From the NCBI GenBank assembly GCA_020161265.1, contig JAIUOC010000009.1, forward strand, positions 62,001-126,000: 64,000 bases of DNA. Reading direction: 5' to 3'. Made by a program: the position numbers and the translations under genes. This DNA is from Chloroflexota bacterium (GTDB taxonomy: Bacteria > Chloroflexota > Chloroflexia > Chloroflexales > Herpetosiphonaceae). Of this stretch, positions 43,263 through 50,967 are shown piece by piece. The notes below the pieces were generated by a model, which was not told where the DNA came from, ran no database searches, and saw nothing but the letters and a program-made list of their open reading frames with translations. Positions within the stretch are counted from its first letter, which is position 1, and each line of letters starts with the position of its first letter.

Positions 43263-44118
43263 CAATGCCCAGCGTTTCAGTTAATCTGGCCCATTGCTCC
43301 AAGGTCAGCACCTCGGCTCGCAAATTAGGGTCAATTTCGGCCTGAACAATTGCCGCCAGCACTTGCTCCTTGCCAAATCCTTGACCAGCCAAACCACCAG
43401 CCAACGAATTGATCAGCTTTTTACGGGCTTGGCTAAACCCTGCGCGAATCACCTTAAACAAAGCTTTGGGAGCAGTCGGCACAGCGTTGGTAGCACGGCG
43501 GCGCATCAGCACTAAAGCCGAATCGACAGCCGGCGCTGGCAAGAACGAAGCGGCTGGCACCCGCGCAATAATTTCAGCAGTAGCATACAATTGCACACTA
43601 TGCGCCAAAATGCTCAGATCACCTGGTTTAGCCGTAATCCGATCGGCAACTTCCCACTGCATCAACACCATCATCAGGCTAGGCGGGCTATCGCCTTCAA
43701 GAAAATGGCGCAACAAGGGCGAAGTAATCGCATAGGGAATATTTGCCACCAATTTATAAGATGTATCGGCGGGCAAGCCAGCCGCCGCCAACATTGCGCT
43801 GGGAGCAATTTCTAGCACATCGCTTTCAACAATTGTCAAAGGGCGCTCGGCAAACTCAGTGCGCAAGCGTCCAGCCAAACGTGGATCAAGCTCAATGCTA
43901 ATCACTTGACCAGCGGCATTCAACAATTCCCAGGTCAGCACACCCAAACCAGGCCCAACCTCAACCACCACATCGTTGGCATTAACTTCGGCATGTTCTA
44001 AGGCCAACTTGAGCGGCGTGGGATCGATCAAAAAATTCTGGCCCATGCTTTTGCTCGGGCGTACCCCGATGCTATTTAAAGCTCCGCGCACCCGCGACGG
44101 ATCGGTATATGGATTCAT
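43252..44118 (-). CDS. rsmA: 16S rRNA dimethyladenosine transferase
   Basis: SAM-dependent dimethylation of A1518/A1519 of 16S rRNA (KsgA). 288 aa. Motifs: KSMGQNFLIDP (residues 23-33), VVEVGPGLGVLTWEL (SAM motif I), ISIELDPRL, VESDVLEI, LVANIPYAITSPLLRHFLE (NLPY-type motif IV, here NIPY) and the C-terminal helical domain VFKVIRAGFSQARKKLINSLAGG. It ends within the 3' end of the convergent LuxR gene. Confidence 0.96.
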   Translation of the reverse strand: MNPYTDPSRVRGALNSIGVRPSKSMGQNFLIDPTPLKLALEHAEVNANDVVVEVGPGLGVLTWELLNAAGQVISIELDPRLAGRLRTEFAERPLTIVESDVLEIAPSAMLAAAGLPADTSYKLVANIPYAITSPLLRHFLEGDSPPSLMMVLMQWEVADRITAKPGDLSILAHSVQLYATAEIIARVPAASFLPAPAVDSALVLMRRRATNAVPTAPKALFKVIRAGFSQARKKLINSLAGGLAGQGFGKEQVLAAIVQAEIDPNLRAEVLTLEQWARLTETLGIATK

Positions 44119-44269
44119 TATTACTCCTTAAGTAGAGTAGTAGTATACCTGTTTCTAGCCTTTCTACGATTGAAAGGCGGGGGATTGGTGTTGGAGATCG
44201 GGGATTAGGAGCCACGAAGAACGCGAAAGATTGCAAACCACAAGCCAAATAGGCTGCCCTTACAATTCT

Positions 44270-44306
44270 AAAAAACAAAAACACCAGCCTGCAACACGCG
44301 AGGCTG
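44270..44306 (-). terminator. Distal of two tandem terminators after the membrane protein gene
   Basis: On the minus strand CAGCCT (44306-44301)/AGGCTG (44290-44285) precedes GTGTTTTTGTTTTTT. It shares an exact 38-bp block, 44258-44295, with 44330-44367, which provides the 3' arm and T-rich tail. The 5' arm differs from the other copy. Confidence 0.65.
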
Positions 44307-44340
44307 CTATGCGCACGATTGAAGAAATGCCTTACAATTC

Positions 44341-44381
44341 TAAAAAACAAAAACACCAGCCTGCAACGCAGAGCCAGTGTT
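44341..44381 (-). terminator. Proximal tandem terminator after the membrane protein gene
   Basis: Minus strand AACACTGGC (44381-44373) pairs with GCTGGTGTT (44360-44352), with an inner CTGC/GCAG stem, then TTTTTGTTTTTT. It lies 22 nt after the stop of the gene at 44404-44901. The 38-bp 3' half is duplicated 72 bp further on. Confidence 0.8.
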
Positions 44382-44403
44382 TAATTGTTACCAACTGAGC
44401 GAA

Positions 44404-44901
44404 TTACTTGCGTTTCTTGGAGCGGCGTGCCTCACGACGGCCAGTGGTTGCAATTGGCTTGGGTTCGCGGGGTGCAGCAGGTTCGCTTGCGACACCATCA
44501 GCACTAGCCTTGGCATTGCTACCGGCAGCAGCAGCGCGGCTCTTAGCATAATTGGATTTAACTTTGCCGGTTTGCGAAACCAAGGCAGGCAAGGTTGAAC
44601 GAGCATATTGCCATGAATACAGCCCGAAACCAATCAATGCGACAAATAAAACATAGCCCCACAAGCGCCACTCAACTACGTCGATCTTCAGCCAACGCGC
44701 CAGAAACTGCACGATCCCAATCCCGGCGATGATCAACAGGCCGTTGCTGGTGCGCTTGCGAAACGCCAAACGCGCCGGATTTTTGGGTGGCAGCGAGCGC
44801 AGCCAAAAAATTGCACCCACTAAAACCGCAATCCAAATAACCAACAAACCTGCTACCCACGAAGGGAAAAGAATCTGAGGATCGTTTTGTGTAAAGTACA
44901 C
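44404..44901 (-). CDS. Membrane protein with basic C-terminal tail
   Basis: 165 aa. Two or three hydrophobic helices (WVAGLLVIWIAVLVGAIFWL about 15-34; LLIIAGIGIVQFLARWL; LWGYVLFVALIGFGLYSW about 75-92) and a polar Lys/Arg/Ala-rich tail ending RREARRSKKRK. No family recognised. The GTG start at 44901 is chosen because GCAGGAGG lies 8 nt upstream; an in-frame ATG at 44934 would add 11 residues and has no ribosome site. It is a single-gene unit with tandem terminators. Confidence 0.7.
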   Translation of the reverse strand: MYFTQNDPQILFPSWVAGLLVIWIAVLVGAIFWLRSLPPKNPARLAFRKRTSNGLLIIAGIGIVQFLARWLKIDVVEWRLWGYVLFVALIGFGLYSWQYARSTLPALVSQTGKVKSNYAKSRAAAAGSNAKASADGVASEPAAPREPKPIATTGRREARRSKKRK

Positions 44902-45042
44902 CGAGCAGCCTCCTGCGAAGAAGTGAAGTTGCATTAAGCGCTAAGCATTATAAAGCCCGCTGAAAAAAGCGTCAATGTGCCATTAACAAGCCCAAAAACG
45001 CAAATTAATGATTATCCTCTGGGCTTGGCTAGCGCTTCAGTG

Positions 45043-45048
45043 TATAAT
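45043..45048 (+). promoter_or_regulatory. Predicted -10 box for the STAS gene
   Basis: A perfect TATAAT 50 nt before the ATG of the STAS gene. No good -35 box lies 16-18 nt upstream (TTGGCT is only 12 nt away), so it is a partial call. Confidence 0.4.
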
Positions 45049-45098
45049 ACCGCTTGTTTCCTGCTGTCTTTTGAACGACAACTATAGGGAGATTTCGT

Positions 45099-45440
45099 AT
45101 GGCTGAACTGATCCAAGAAACCAATGGTAAGGTCTTGATCGTGCGTTTGCCTGCTCGCATGGACGCTGCGGCGGTTCGTGAGCTCGAAGAACCATTTGCT
45201 CAATCGATTGCTGATCACAATGGGCCTGTGTTGGTCGATGTAAGCAAAGTCGATTTTGCGGCAAGCTTGGCCTTGCGCATGCTCATGATGAATTTGAAAG
45301 ATCAGCAAAATCGTGGGCAAAATTTGATGCTGTTTGGCTTGCAAACCCAAATTGCTGAGGTTTTCCGCAAAACCCGTTTCGATACGCTGTTTACAATTGC
45401 CGACGACGAAGCCAGCGGCATCGAGCAACTGAGCGCCTAA
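45099..45440 (+). CDS. STAS domain anti-anti-sigma factor (SpoIIAA-like)
   Basis: 113 aa, a single STAS domain: VLIVRLPARMDAAAVRELEEPF, PVLVDVSKVDFAASLALRMLM, and NLMLFGLQTQIAEVFRKTRFDTLF. The region normally carrying the phosphorylated Ser is VDFAASLALR (Ser about 66). Such proteins bind an anti-sigma kinase when unphosphorylated and release the sigma factor. No anti-sigma or sigma gene is adjacent, so the partner is elsewhere. ATG has GGGAGA 7 nt upstream. A strong terminator follows. Confidence 0.9.
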   Translation: MAELIQETNGKVLIVRLPARMDAAAVRELEEPFAQSIADHNGPVLVDVSKVDFAASLALRMLMMNLKDQQNRGQNLMLFGLQTQIAEVFRKTRFDTLFTIADDEASGIEQLSA

Positions 45441-45464
45441 GTCGCTTGTTCATCGCCCTCAATT

Positions 45465-45495
45465 AAGCACTGAGCTAGCTGGCTTGGTGCTTTTT
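45465..45495 (+). terminator. Intrinsic terminator of the STAS gene
   Basis: AAGCACTGAGC (45465-45475) pairs with GCTTGGTGCTT (45482-45492) over 11 bp including two G-U, loop TAGCTG, with TTTTT at 45491-45495. It lies 25 nt after the stop. Confidence 0.85.
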
Positions 45496-45539
45496 GCTGT
45501 TCAGGCCATTCATTTTTGTTAACGATTATCGAGCATCAT

Positions 45540-47516
45540 ATGCCTAAACATCCCACTCGCAGCATCAGTCTTGGCCTTTTGATCGTCGCGCTGGGCTTAC
45601 GCTTTTTCCGCCTGAGCAGCCAAAGTTTATGGCTCGATGAAGGCGGTACCTGGAGCGAGGCTACTGGTCGTTCGTGGCTCAGTTTATTCGGCGATCTGTT
45701 TAGCCCACGCCAAAGTTACCCACTTTATCATTTGCTGATGAAGGCTTGGACGAGCGTGTTTGGCGATAGCGAGCTGGCCTTGCGTGCGCCTTCGGCGCTT
45801 GCTGGAGCGCTGGCAGTGGTGTTGCTGTATCATTTGGCATGGCGTTTGAGCACCCCCACAGTGGCTTGGGTTGCGGCTGGCTTGTTGGCGATCAATCCGT
45901 TTGGTTTGTGGCAAAGCCAAGATGCCAAGGTCTATAGCATATTAATGGCGGCGGTGCTTTGGTCGAATCTGGTATTGCTTGACCTGCTTGATCAAACCAA
46001 ACCGAAGCAGGTTTGGCTGTGGTTTGCTAGTGTGGTGCTCTGTCTAAGCTTGCATCGCTTGACCTTGTTGCACGTGCTCGGTCAAGTGTTGGTATTGGCG
46101 TTGCATTTCAGGCAATCGGCGTGGCACAAATGGCTTTGGGCTGGGTTTAGTTTGCTCAGCCTTGGCTTTGTGGCAGGAATTATGTTTGGCTTGCGCCAAG
46201 ACCCGAATGCACCACCGATTGGCCGCACCATTGGGGCATTTCAAGCAGCTTGGCTTTTGCTTGGCCGCCTCAGTTTTGATCGTTCGAGTAGCGATTTAAC
46301 GTGGCGTTTGTTGCCTGTGGGTTTAGCACTCGCCAGCGGTTTATGGCTGACATGGAGTCATCCACGGCGAAACATTATTTTAAGCTTGTGGCTCTTGCCT
46401 ACGCTGCTCTTTTTGGCGGTATTGGCAGCAGGCTCGCCGCTCTACGAGCCACGTTACCTTAGTTTTAGTTTGCCGCTATTTTGTTTGATTTTGGCCTTGG
46501 GATTGGCAGGCATGGCCCAACAACGCTGGCTCAGTGCTGGCAGTATCGTGGCAATCGGTGGGCTAAGCGCTTGGTTGGTGTTTCAGCAGCCTTATGGCAT
46601 TTGGAGCGGCAACGCTGTCAAAGAAGATTATCGGGGGGCCGTCCAAAGTTTGGCTGAGCATGTCGCCCCTGATGATGTCGTGATCGTGCAACCGCCCTAT
46701 ATTGCAACCTTGTATCAATATTATGCCAGCCGTGTTACACCCGATGCCTTGCCGATTGCGCATGGGTTTGGGCGCATCGGGGCAATTGGCTACGATCAAG
46801 GCGAGTTTGATAATGATTATGCTGCGTTATTGGCGGGCCAACGCCGTGGCTGGCTGTTGATTGCACCAGAAAATGCCAAAGCGATCGATCCGCCCAACCC
46901 GCAATATCCCCAAGACGATATGGGCAAAGTTGGGATTAATTTTCTGACTGCTGATTTAAATGATAAATGGCGGTGCACCGATTTGCCCTATTGGGAATTT
47001 AATGCGCTGCGGATTTTGTGTCAGAGCTTTCCACGGCCAATGCAAGTTGAAAATTTGGCGCTGGTAGGCACATGGCCCATTCCCAATTCAGCAACTGCAA
47101 CCTGGGATAATAACTTACAACTTGAGGGCTACCAACTTCAAACCTGGGCTGATGGATATCAAGCTGGTGGCACATTGCCTGTGCAATTGGCTTGGCGCAC
47201 CAACAACGTTTTAGCCAAAGATTACCGTTTATTTATTCATTTAGTGCCTGCCTTGGGTGCGCCAGTTGCCGCCCAAGTTGATACCATGCCGCTCAATGGT
47301 GGGCTACCAACCAGCCGCTGGCAAGCCAACCAAGCGATTCATGATCAAGTTTCCGTGCCCTTGCCCAAAAATCTCGCCAAAGGCCGTTATTTGGTCGTGC
47401 TCGGCTGGTATGATCCCACAATTACTGCGATTGAGGCTCAGCGCTTGCCTGTGACAACCAGCACCGCCCAGCATGGAGCAAACTACATCGAATTGGGCAC
47501 AGTTGAGATTGAGTAA
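45540..47516 (+). CDS. Membrane glycosyltransferase of the GT39/ArnT-like (PMT) type
   Basis: 658 aa. About 10-12 hydrophobic helices fill residues 10-350, and the first external loop carries LWLDEGGTWSEA, the acidic loop typical of polyprenyl-phosphate sugar transferases (PMT/ArnT). A C-terminal soluble part (about 360-658) has two modules: an EDYRGAVQSLAEHVAPDDVVIVQPP-type segment and a beta-rich segment (LALVGTWPIPNSATATWDNNLQLEG onwards). It transfers sugar from a polyprenyl phosphate donor to a protein or lipid acceptor outside the membrane. Start ATG 45540 is the first Met of the basic N-terminus; a TTG 24 nt upstream is possible. Confidence 0.8.
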   Translation: MPKHPTRSISLGLLIVALGLRFFRLSSQSLWLDEGGTWSEATGRSWLSLFGDLFSPRQSYPLYHLLMKAWTSVFGDSELALRAPSALAGALAVVLLYHLAWRLSTPTVAWVAAGLLAINPFGLWQSQDAKVYSILMAAVLWSNLVLLDLLDQTKPKQVWLWFASVVLCLSLHRLTLLHVLGQVLVLALHFRQSAWHKWLWAGFSLLSLGFVAGIMFGLRQDPNAPPIGRTIGAFQAAWLLLGRLSFDRSSSDLTWRLLPVGLALASGLWLTWSHPRRNIILSLWLLPTLLFLAVLAAGSPLYEPRYLSFSLPLFCLILALGLAGMAQQRWLSAGSIVAIGGLSAWLVFQQPYGIWSGNAVKEDYRGAVQSLAEHVAPDDVVIVQPPYIATLYQYYASRVTPDALPIAHGFGRIGAIGYDQGEFDNDYAALLAGQRRGWLLIAPENAKAIDPPNPQYPQDDMGKVGINFLTADLNDKWRCTDLPYWEFNALRILCQSFPRPMQVENLALVGTWPIPNSATATWDNNLQLEGYQLQTWADGYQAGGTLPVQLAWRTNNVLAKDYRLFIHLVPALGAPVAAQVDTMPLNGGLPTSRWQANQAIHDQVSVPLPKNLAKGRYLVVLGWYDPTITAIEAQRLPVTTSTAQHGANYIELGTVEIE

Positions 47517-47524
47517 TCTCCAAT

Positions 47525-47553
47525 TTGCAATTTTGCAACAGCTATGCTATACT
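47525..47553 (+). promoter_or_regulatory. Predicted promoter of the tRNA-Leu/tRNA-Gly pair
   Basis: TTGCAA (47525-47530) and TATACT (47548-47553) with a 17-nt spacer, ending 12 nt before the first base of tRNA-Leu. It lies just past the glycosyltransferase stop. Confidence 0.65.
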
Positions 47554-47565
47554 CTTCCTCGCTAC

Positions 47566-47649
47566 GGGGACGTGGCGGAATTGGCAGACGCGCTTGCCTT
47601 AGGAGCAAGTGTCCTAGACGTGAGAGTTCGAGTCTCTCCGTCCCCACCA
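47566..47649 (+). tRNA. trnL: tRNA-Leu (anticodon TAG)
   Basis: 84 nt with encoded CCA. Acceptor GGGGACG/CGTCCCC, discriminator A. Anticodon stem CTTGC/GCAAG with loop CTTAGGA, anticodon TAG. A long variable arm (GTGTCCTAGACGT region) as in class II tRNAs, and T-arm GAGAG-TTCGAGT-CTCTC. First of two tRNAs under one promoter. Confidence 0.96.
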
Positions 47650-47666
47650 CTCCTCACAATTAAATC

Positions 47667-47742
<76 letters not shown>

Positions 47743-47749
47743 CACGATC

Positions 47750-47775
47750 AGCGCCTTCGGGCGCTGCATTGTTTT
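47750..47775 (+). terminator. Intrinsic terminator of the tRNA pair
   Basis: AGCGCC-TTCG-GGCGCT (47750-47765), a 6-bp stem with a stable tetraloop, then GCATTGTTTT. It starts 7 nt after tRNA-Gly. Confidence 0.75.
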
Positions 47776-47797
47776 AAGCCTCATTCCACCGTATAAT
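47769..47797 (+). promoter_or_regulatory. Predicted promoter of the YtxH-cinA unit
   Basis: TTGTTT (47769-47774) and perfect TATAAT (47792-47797), 17-nt spacer. The -35 box overlaps the T-run of the tRNA terminator. Confidence 0.5.
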
Positions 47798-47835
47798 ATC
47801 CCCAGAATTGCTCTGCTAGTTTGAGGAAAACGCCC

Positions 47836-48057
47836 ATGAAATTTGTGTTTGGCTTAGTTCTCGGCATTGGTGCTGGCTTGGCAGTTGCCTATGTGCTCAA
47901 CAACCGCGATGAAGAAGAAGGTGCGCTCGGTTCGCTGCAAGTTAGCGTCAAAGGCGCAATCGATTCGGCCAAAGCGGCGATTGCTCAACGTGAAAAAGAA
48001 TTATGGACTGAATTCCACGAACGTGTGCCCGCCCCTGATCAAACAACGATTGCCTAG
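47836..48057 (+). CDS. Small YtxH-like membrane protein
   Basis: 73 aa. N-terminal glycine-rich membrane helix (FVFGLVLGIGAGLAVAYVL, residues 3-21), then a short acidic stretch and an amphipathic helix (LQVSVKGAIDSAKAAIAQREKELW), the layout of YtxH proteins found in stress or envelope loci. Function unknown. ATG 47836 has GAGGAAAA 7 nt upstream; an earlier in-frame codon at 47821 lacks one. cinA starts 11 nt after the stop. Confidence 0.75.
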   Translation: MKFVFGLVLGIGAGLAVAYVLNNRDEEEGALGSLQVSVKGAIDSAKAAIAQREKELWTEFHERVPAPDQTTIA

Positions 48058-48068
48058 CGAGTAGCACA

Positions 48069-49247
48069 ATGCAAGCTGAATTAATTGCCATCGGTACTGA
48101 ACTGACCCTTGGCACAACCGTTGATACAAATAGCGCTTGGCTGGCTCGTACCTTGGCCACGGTTGGGGTTGAGGTGCAACGCGTCACTTTGGTTGCCGAC
48201 GATATTGGTGCCATCACTGAGGTGATCGCGGCGGCTTGGCAACGCAGCCCATTGGTGTTATGCACAGGCGGGCTTGGCCCAACAGCCGACGATCTAACCC
48301 GCGAAGCCGTAGCCCAAGCAACCCAGCGCCCCTTGGAATTCCACCAAGATCTGTTTGATGGCATCGCCGCTCGCTTTCGTTCGTTTGGCCGCACGATGAG
48401 CGAGAGCAACCGCCAGCAAGCCTTTGTGCCGATGGGCGCTCGACCAGTACCCAATGCGCGTGGCACAGCACCCTCATTCATCATCGACGAAGGCTCACGG
48501 GCACTGATGGTGTTTCCAGGTGTACCCAGCGAGATGAAATTTTTGGTCGAAACTGAGTTACTGCCATTTTTGCGCAACGAGCGCGGGCTAAAATCAGTCT
48601 TGTTGGTGCGTTCGATTTGGCTCAGTGGTACAAGTGAGGCCGAGGCTGGCGAAATTATTGCCGATCTGATGCAAGCTTCCTATCCAACGGTGGGAATTTC
48701 GGCCAAAGCCGCCCAATACGAAGTGCGAATCTCGGCCCAAGGCGAAGATCCAGCCCAAGTTGAGGCTGACATTGAGGCTTGCGCGGCGGAAGTTGAGCGG
48801 CGGCTTGAGCGCTTTTTGATGGATCGTGATGGCTTGGCGGCACATGTACTGCGGCGTTTGACCAATCGCTCCGCCAGTGTGGCAATTTATGAAGGCTTAC
48901 GTGGCGCACCAATCTACAATGCCTTACGTTCAGCCAAACCAGATTTAGTGCAAGCCTTACGTGGCGTGACGATTCATCCACTCGATCAAGCGGTTGATCG
49001 CGAGGCTGCTGAATCGTTGGCAATTGCTGGGGCCAACACTGTGCGCAACAATTGGCAGGCCAGCTATGGAATTGCCGCCGTACCAGCCCAAGTTGGAGCC
49101 GATGGCTTTACCGATGTCTGCATTGTGCTAGTTGGCAAAGATTTGCAACGCAGCTTCACCCGTCGCGTCGAGTTGAAAAGTGACGACGCATTGGGCTTTA
49201 TTGCCACAGCCGCGCTTGATCTGATTCGACGCAGCTTGGAAGCATAG
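48069..49247 (+). CDS. cinA: CinA-family protein with degenerate C-terminal amidase domain
   Basis: 392 aa. The N-terminal MoaB-like domain (residues 1-165) is complete: LIAIGTELTLGTTVDTNSAWLA, VLCTGGLGPTADDLTREA, VFPGVPSEMKFL, so ADP-ribose pyrophosphatase/competence-type function is plausible. The linker and KH-like middle are present (VRSIWLSGTSEAEAGEII). The C-terminal PncC domain should contain ESCTGG near its start; here the equivalent is IYEGLRGAP, and the usual catalytic Ser/Lys context is missing. Nicotinamide-nucleotide amidase activity is therefore doubtful. It is in a unit with the YtxH-like gene and two membrane protein genes. Confidence 0.85.
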   Translation: MQAELIAIGTELTLGTTVDTNSAWLARTLATVGVEVQRVTLVADDIGAITEVIAAAWQRSPLVLCTGGLGPTADDLTREAVAQATQRPLEFHQDLFDGIAARFRSFGRTMSESNRQQAFVPMGARPVPNARGTAPSFIIDEGSRALMVFPGVPSEMKFLVETELLPFLRNERGLKSVLLVRSIWLSGTSEAEAGEIIADLMQASYPTVGISAKAAQYEVRISAQGEDPAQVEADIEACAAEVERRLERFLMDRDGLAAHVLRRLTNRSASVAIYEGLRGAPIYNALRSAKPDLVQALRGVTIHPLDQAVDREAAESLAIAGANTVRNNWQASYGIAAVPAQVGADGFTDVCIVLVGKDLQRSFTRRVELKSDDALGFIATAALDLIRRSLEA

Positions 49248-49257
49248 AGGAAAAAAC

Positions 49258-50013
49258 GTGGCAGCCGAACGATTTCAGCCATTGCGAGCATTAATAACCG
49301 CCCTGCGAATTGTTTGGAGCGACCGAATGTGGTTGCCCAAAGTTGCGCTTGGTGGCTTGCTTGGTTCAAGCATGTTTGGGGTAATTTGGCCTCAAGGCTT
49401 GGTGATTGAGCATCTTGATAATAGCTCGCGCGGCTATCGGCTGCCTTTGCCTGCGTGGCGACAATTTGGCGATAAAGCGGTAATGGGCTTGTTGGCAACC
49501 GTGATGGATTTTGTTTATTTTATTTTCCCGCAGTTGGTTGCCGCGACGTTCCTGTTTTGTGCCATTCTGCCATTTATCGTGGGCGACAACAACAGCATTG
49601 CCACCAGCGTAACATTAATCATTTTTGGCACACTGTTTGGGGTTAGTTTCTTGGGCAGTTTCTCGCCAGTTAGCAAGCTTTTTTTCGCCCGCGATGGAGC
49701 TGTCGAAAAAGCCTTGGGTCGTGCCAGTTTTCGGCGAGCGCTTGGCAGCAATGGTCGTTGGGTCTATTTCAGTGCGCGTTTAGTGACCTTGCCAGTGTAT
49801 CTACCAGCACTGGGAGCTGGTTGGTGGCTCTGGCAATTGACTCATATTCCAGCAGTGGCGGTGTGGTGGCTGCTGGCGGCATTATGGCTCTTGATGAGTT
49901 GTCTGTTTTGGGCTTGGTTGATTGTGGCTCAAGTCTATTTTGAGGCCGACCAAATTGTCGCAGATCGAGAGATCGAGCAGCGTTTAGCTGACCGTAAACG
50001 AGCTATCAGCTAG
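49258..50013 (+). CDS. Multi-pass membrane protein, DUF4013-like
   Basis: 251 aa. About five hydrophobic segments: LPKVALGGLLGSSMFGVIWP near residue 30, MDFVYFIFPQLVAATFLFCAILPFIV, ATSVTLIIFGTLFGVSFLG, LVTLPVYLPALGAGWWLW and VWWLLAALWLLMSCLFWAW. The pattern of a conserved amphipathic N-terminus with a late Trp-rich bundle resembles DUF4013 proteins; no function known. The GTG start has GAGGAAAA 5 nt upstream and is 10 nt after cinA. It is followed 27 nt later by another membrane protein gene. Confidence 0.7.
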   Translation: MAAERFQPLRALITALRIVWSDRMWLPKVALGGLLGSSMFGVIWPQGLVIEHLDNSSRGYRLPLPAWRQFGDKAVMGLLATVMDFVYFIFPQLVAATFLFCAILPFIVGDNNSIATSVTLIIFGTLFGVSFLGSFSPVSKLFFARDGAVEKALGRASFRRALGSNGRWVYFSARLVTLPVYLPALGAGWWLWQLTHIPAVAVWWLLAALWLLMSCLFWAWLIVAQVYFEADQIVADREIEQRLADRKRAIS

Positions 50014-50040
50014 CAAACTTCCATCAACTAGGTGGTTGCT

Positions 50041-50706
50041 ATGGAACGAGCACGGATTTTACGCTGGCGTTTAGAGCAGCAGATCGAGCGCATTCGCCAA
50101 ACTGAGAGCGATCTGCATAGTCGGGCCACTGCGCGGATTGTGCGCCCATTAATCGAACTGCAATTACCCCAATTTATGCAAGCCTTGGGAGCCGATCACC
50201 TTGAGCATTGCACTGAAATTCCCCATGCCAGAATTCAGGCTGATCGCTATTCGATCATTGTGCCAATCATTGTGCGAGATCATCTCACTACCAAAGTTTT
50301 TGCGCTAAGGCCATTAATTGGCACATTTATGCTGGTGATTAACGCCAATACGATTGAATTTCGTTTGTTTTGTAGGGCTGTGCGCTATCGCAACCGCTTC
50401 ATTGGCGATGCCAAAACTGGCGAGTGGTTGGCTCCAGGCGAATATGTTGAAGAACATCGCTTAGGCTCAGTCGAAGTCGATGTATCTCAGCCTGAGCTAG
50501 CAGTTAAACAACTTTTTGATCAAGCACTGCTGCTGATTCCCCAGATTTTACAATGGACTCAACGTGCTGCCAAAGCCCAAAAACAGTATCGCTGGTATCA
50601 AGTTGGCCGTGGTTTGGCCTTCAATCTGGCCGTGCTGGGCTATATTGTGGCATTATTGCTGATTCTATTGGGCAGTTTGGTGACTATGGCGAGTACATTT
50701 CCTTGA
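50041..50706 (+). CDS. Single-span membrane protein, unknown function
   Basis: 221 aa. An N-terminal coiled-coil-like helix (RILRWRLEQQIERIRQTESDL), a beta-rich middle with basic residues (YSIIVPIIVRDHLTTKVFAL, FMLVINANTIEFRLF) and a C-terminal membrane helix (LAFNLAVLGYIVALLLILLGSLV). Tail-anchored topology is likely. No family recognised. Start ATG 50041; an in-frame codon 9 nt earlier is possible. Last gene of the YtxH-cinA unit. Confidence 0.65.
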   Translation: MERARILRWRLEQQIERIRQTESDLHSRATARIVRPLIELQLPQFMQALGADHLEHCTEIPHARIQADRYSIIVPIIVRDHLTTKVFALRPLIGTFMLVINANTIEFRLFCRAVRYRNRFIGDAKTGEWLAPGEYVEEHRLGSVEVDVSQPELAVKQLFDQALLLIPQILQWTQRAAKAQKQYRWYQVGRGLAFNLAVLGYIVALLLILLGSLVTMASTFP

Positions 50707-50716
50707 TTGATTGGTA

Positions 50717-50769
50717 AAGAACAAAGAGCATAGAACATAGAACATAGGAAGTTTGGGGTCAGGATTCAG
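50717..50769. repeat. AGAACAAAGAACAT... dispersed intergenic repeat, copy 2
   Basis: AGAACAAAGAGCATAGAAC, ATAGAACATAGG, AGTTTGGGGTCAG and GGATTCAG in the same order as at 28399-28450. An inverted partner (CTATGCTCTTTGTTC) lies at 50892-50906 on the other side of the 261-nt spacer before dnaX, so the whole spacer can fold back. Confidence 0.65.
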
Positions 50770-50967
50770 ATATCAAGGAATTGAGAGGATGATGCGATTG
50801 GCGATTGGCTATCGGAATATAGTTCGTTCGTGCAATTCGTGGCTAAAAATTCAGCCTTTGTGAATTCAACCAGCCTCTGAACCCAATGATTCTATGCTCT
50901 TTGTTCTATGTTCTAATCGATGAGCATGCTATAATTGAGACTGATGTTTCAAAAGGGTTGAGTATAG

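Noticed and set aside
44258..44367. Two exact 38-bp repeats 72 bp apart as a CRISPR-like array
   Set aside because: Only two copies, the spacer is part of a hairpin, and each copy contains the 3' arm and T-tail of an intrinsic terminator; no cas genes are present.
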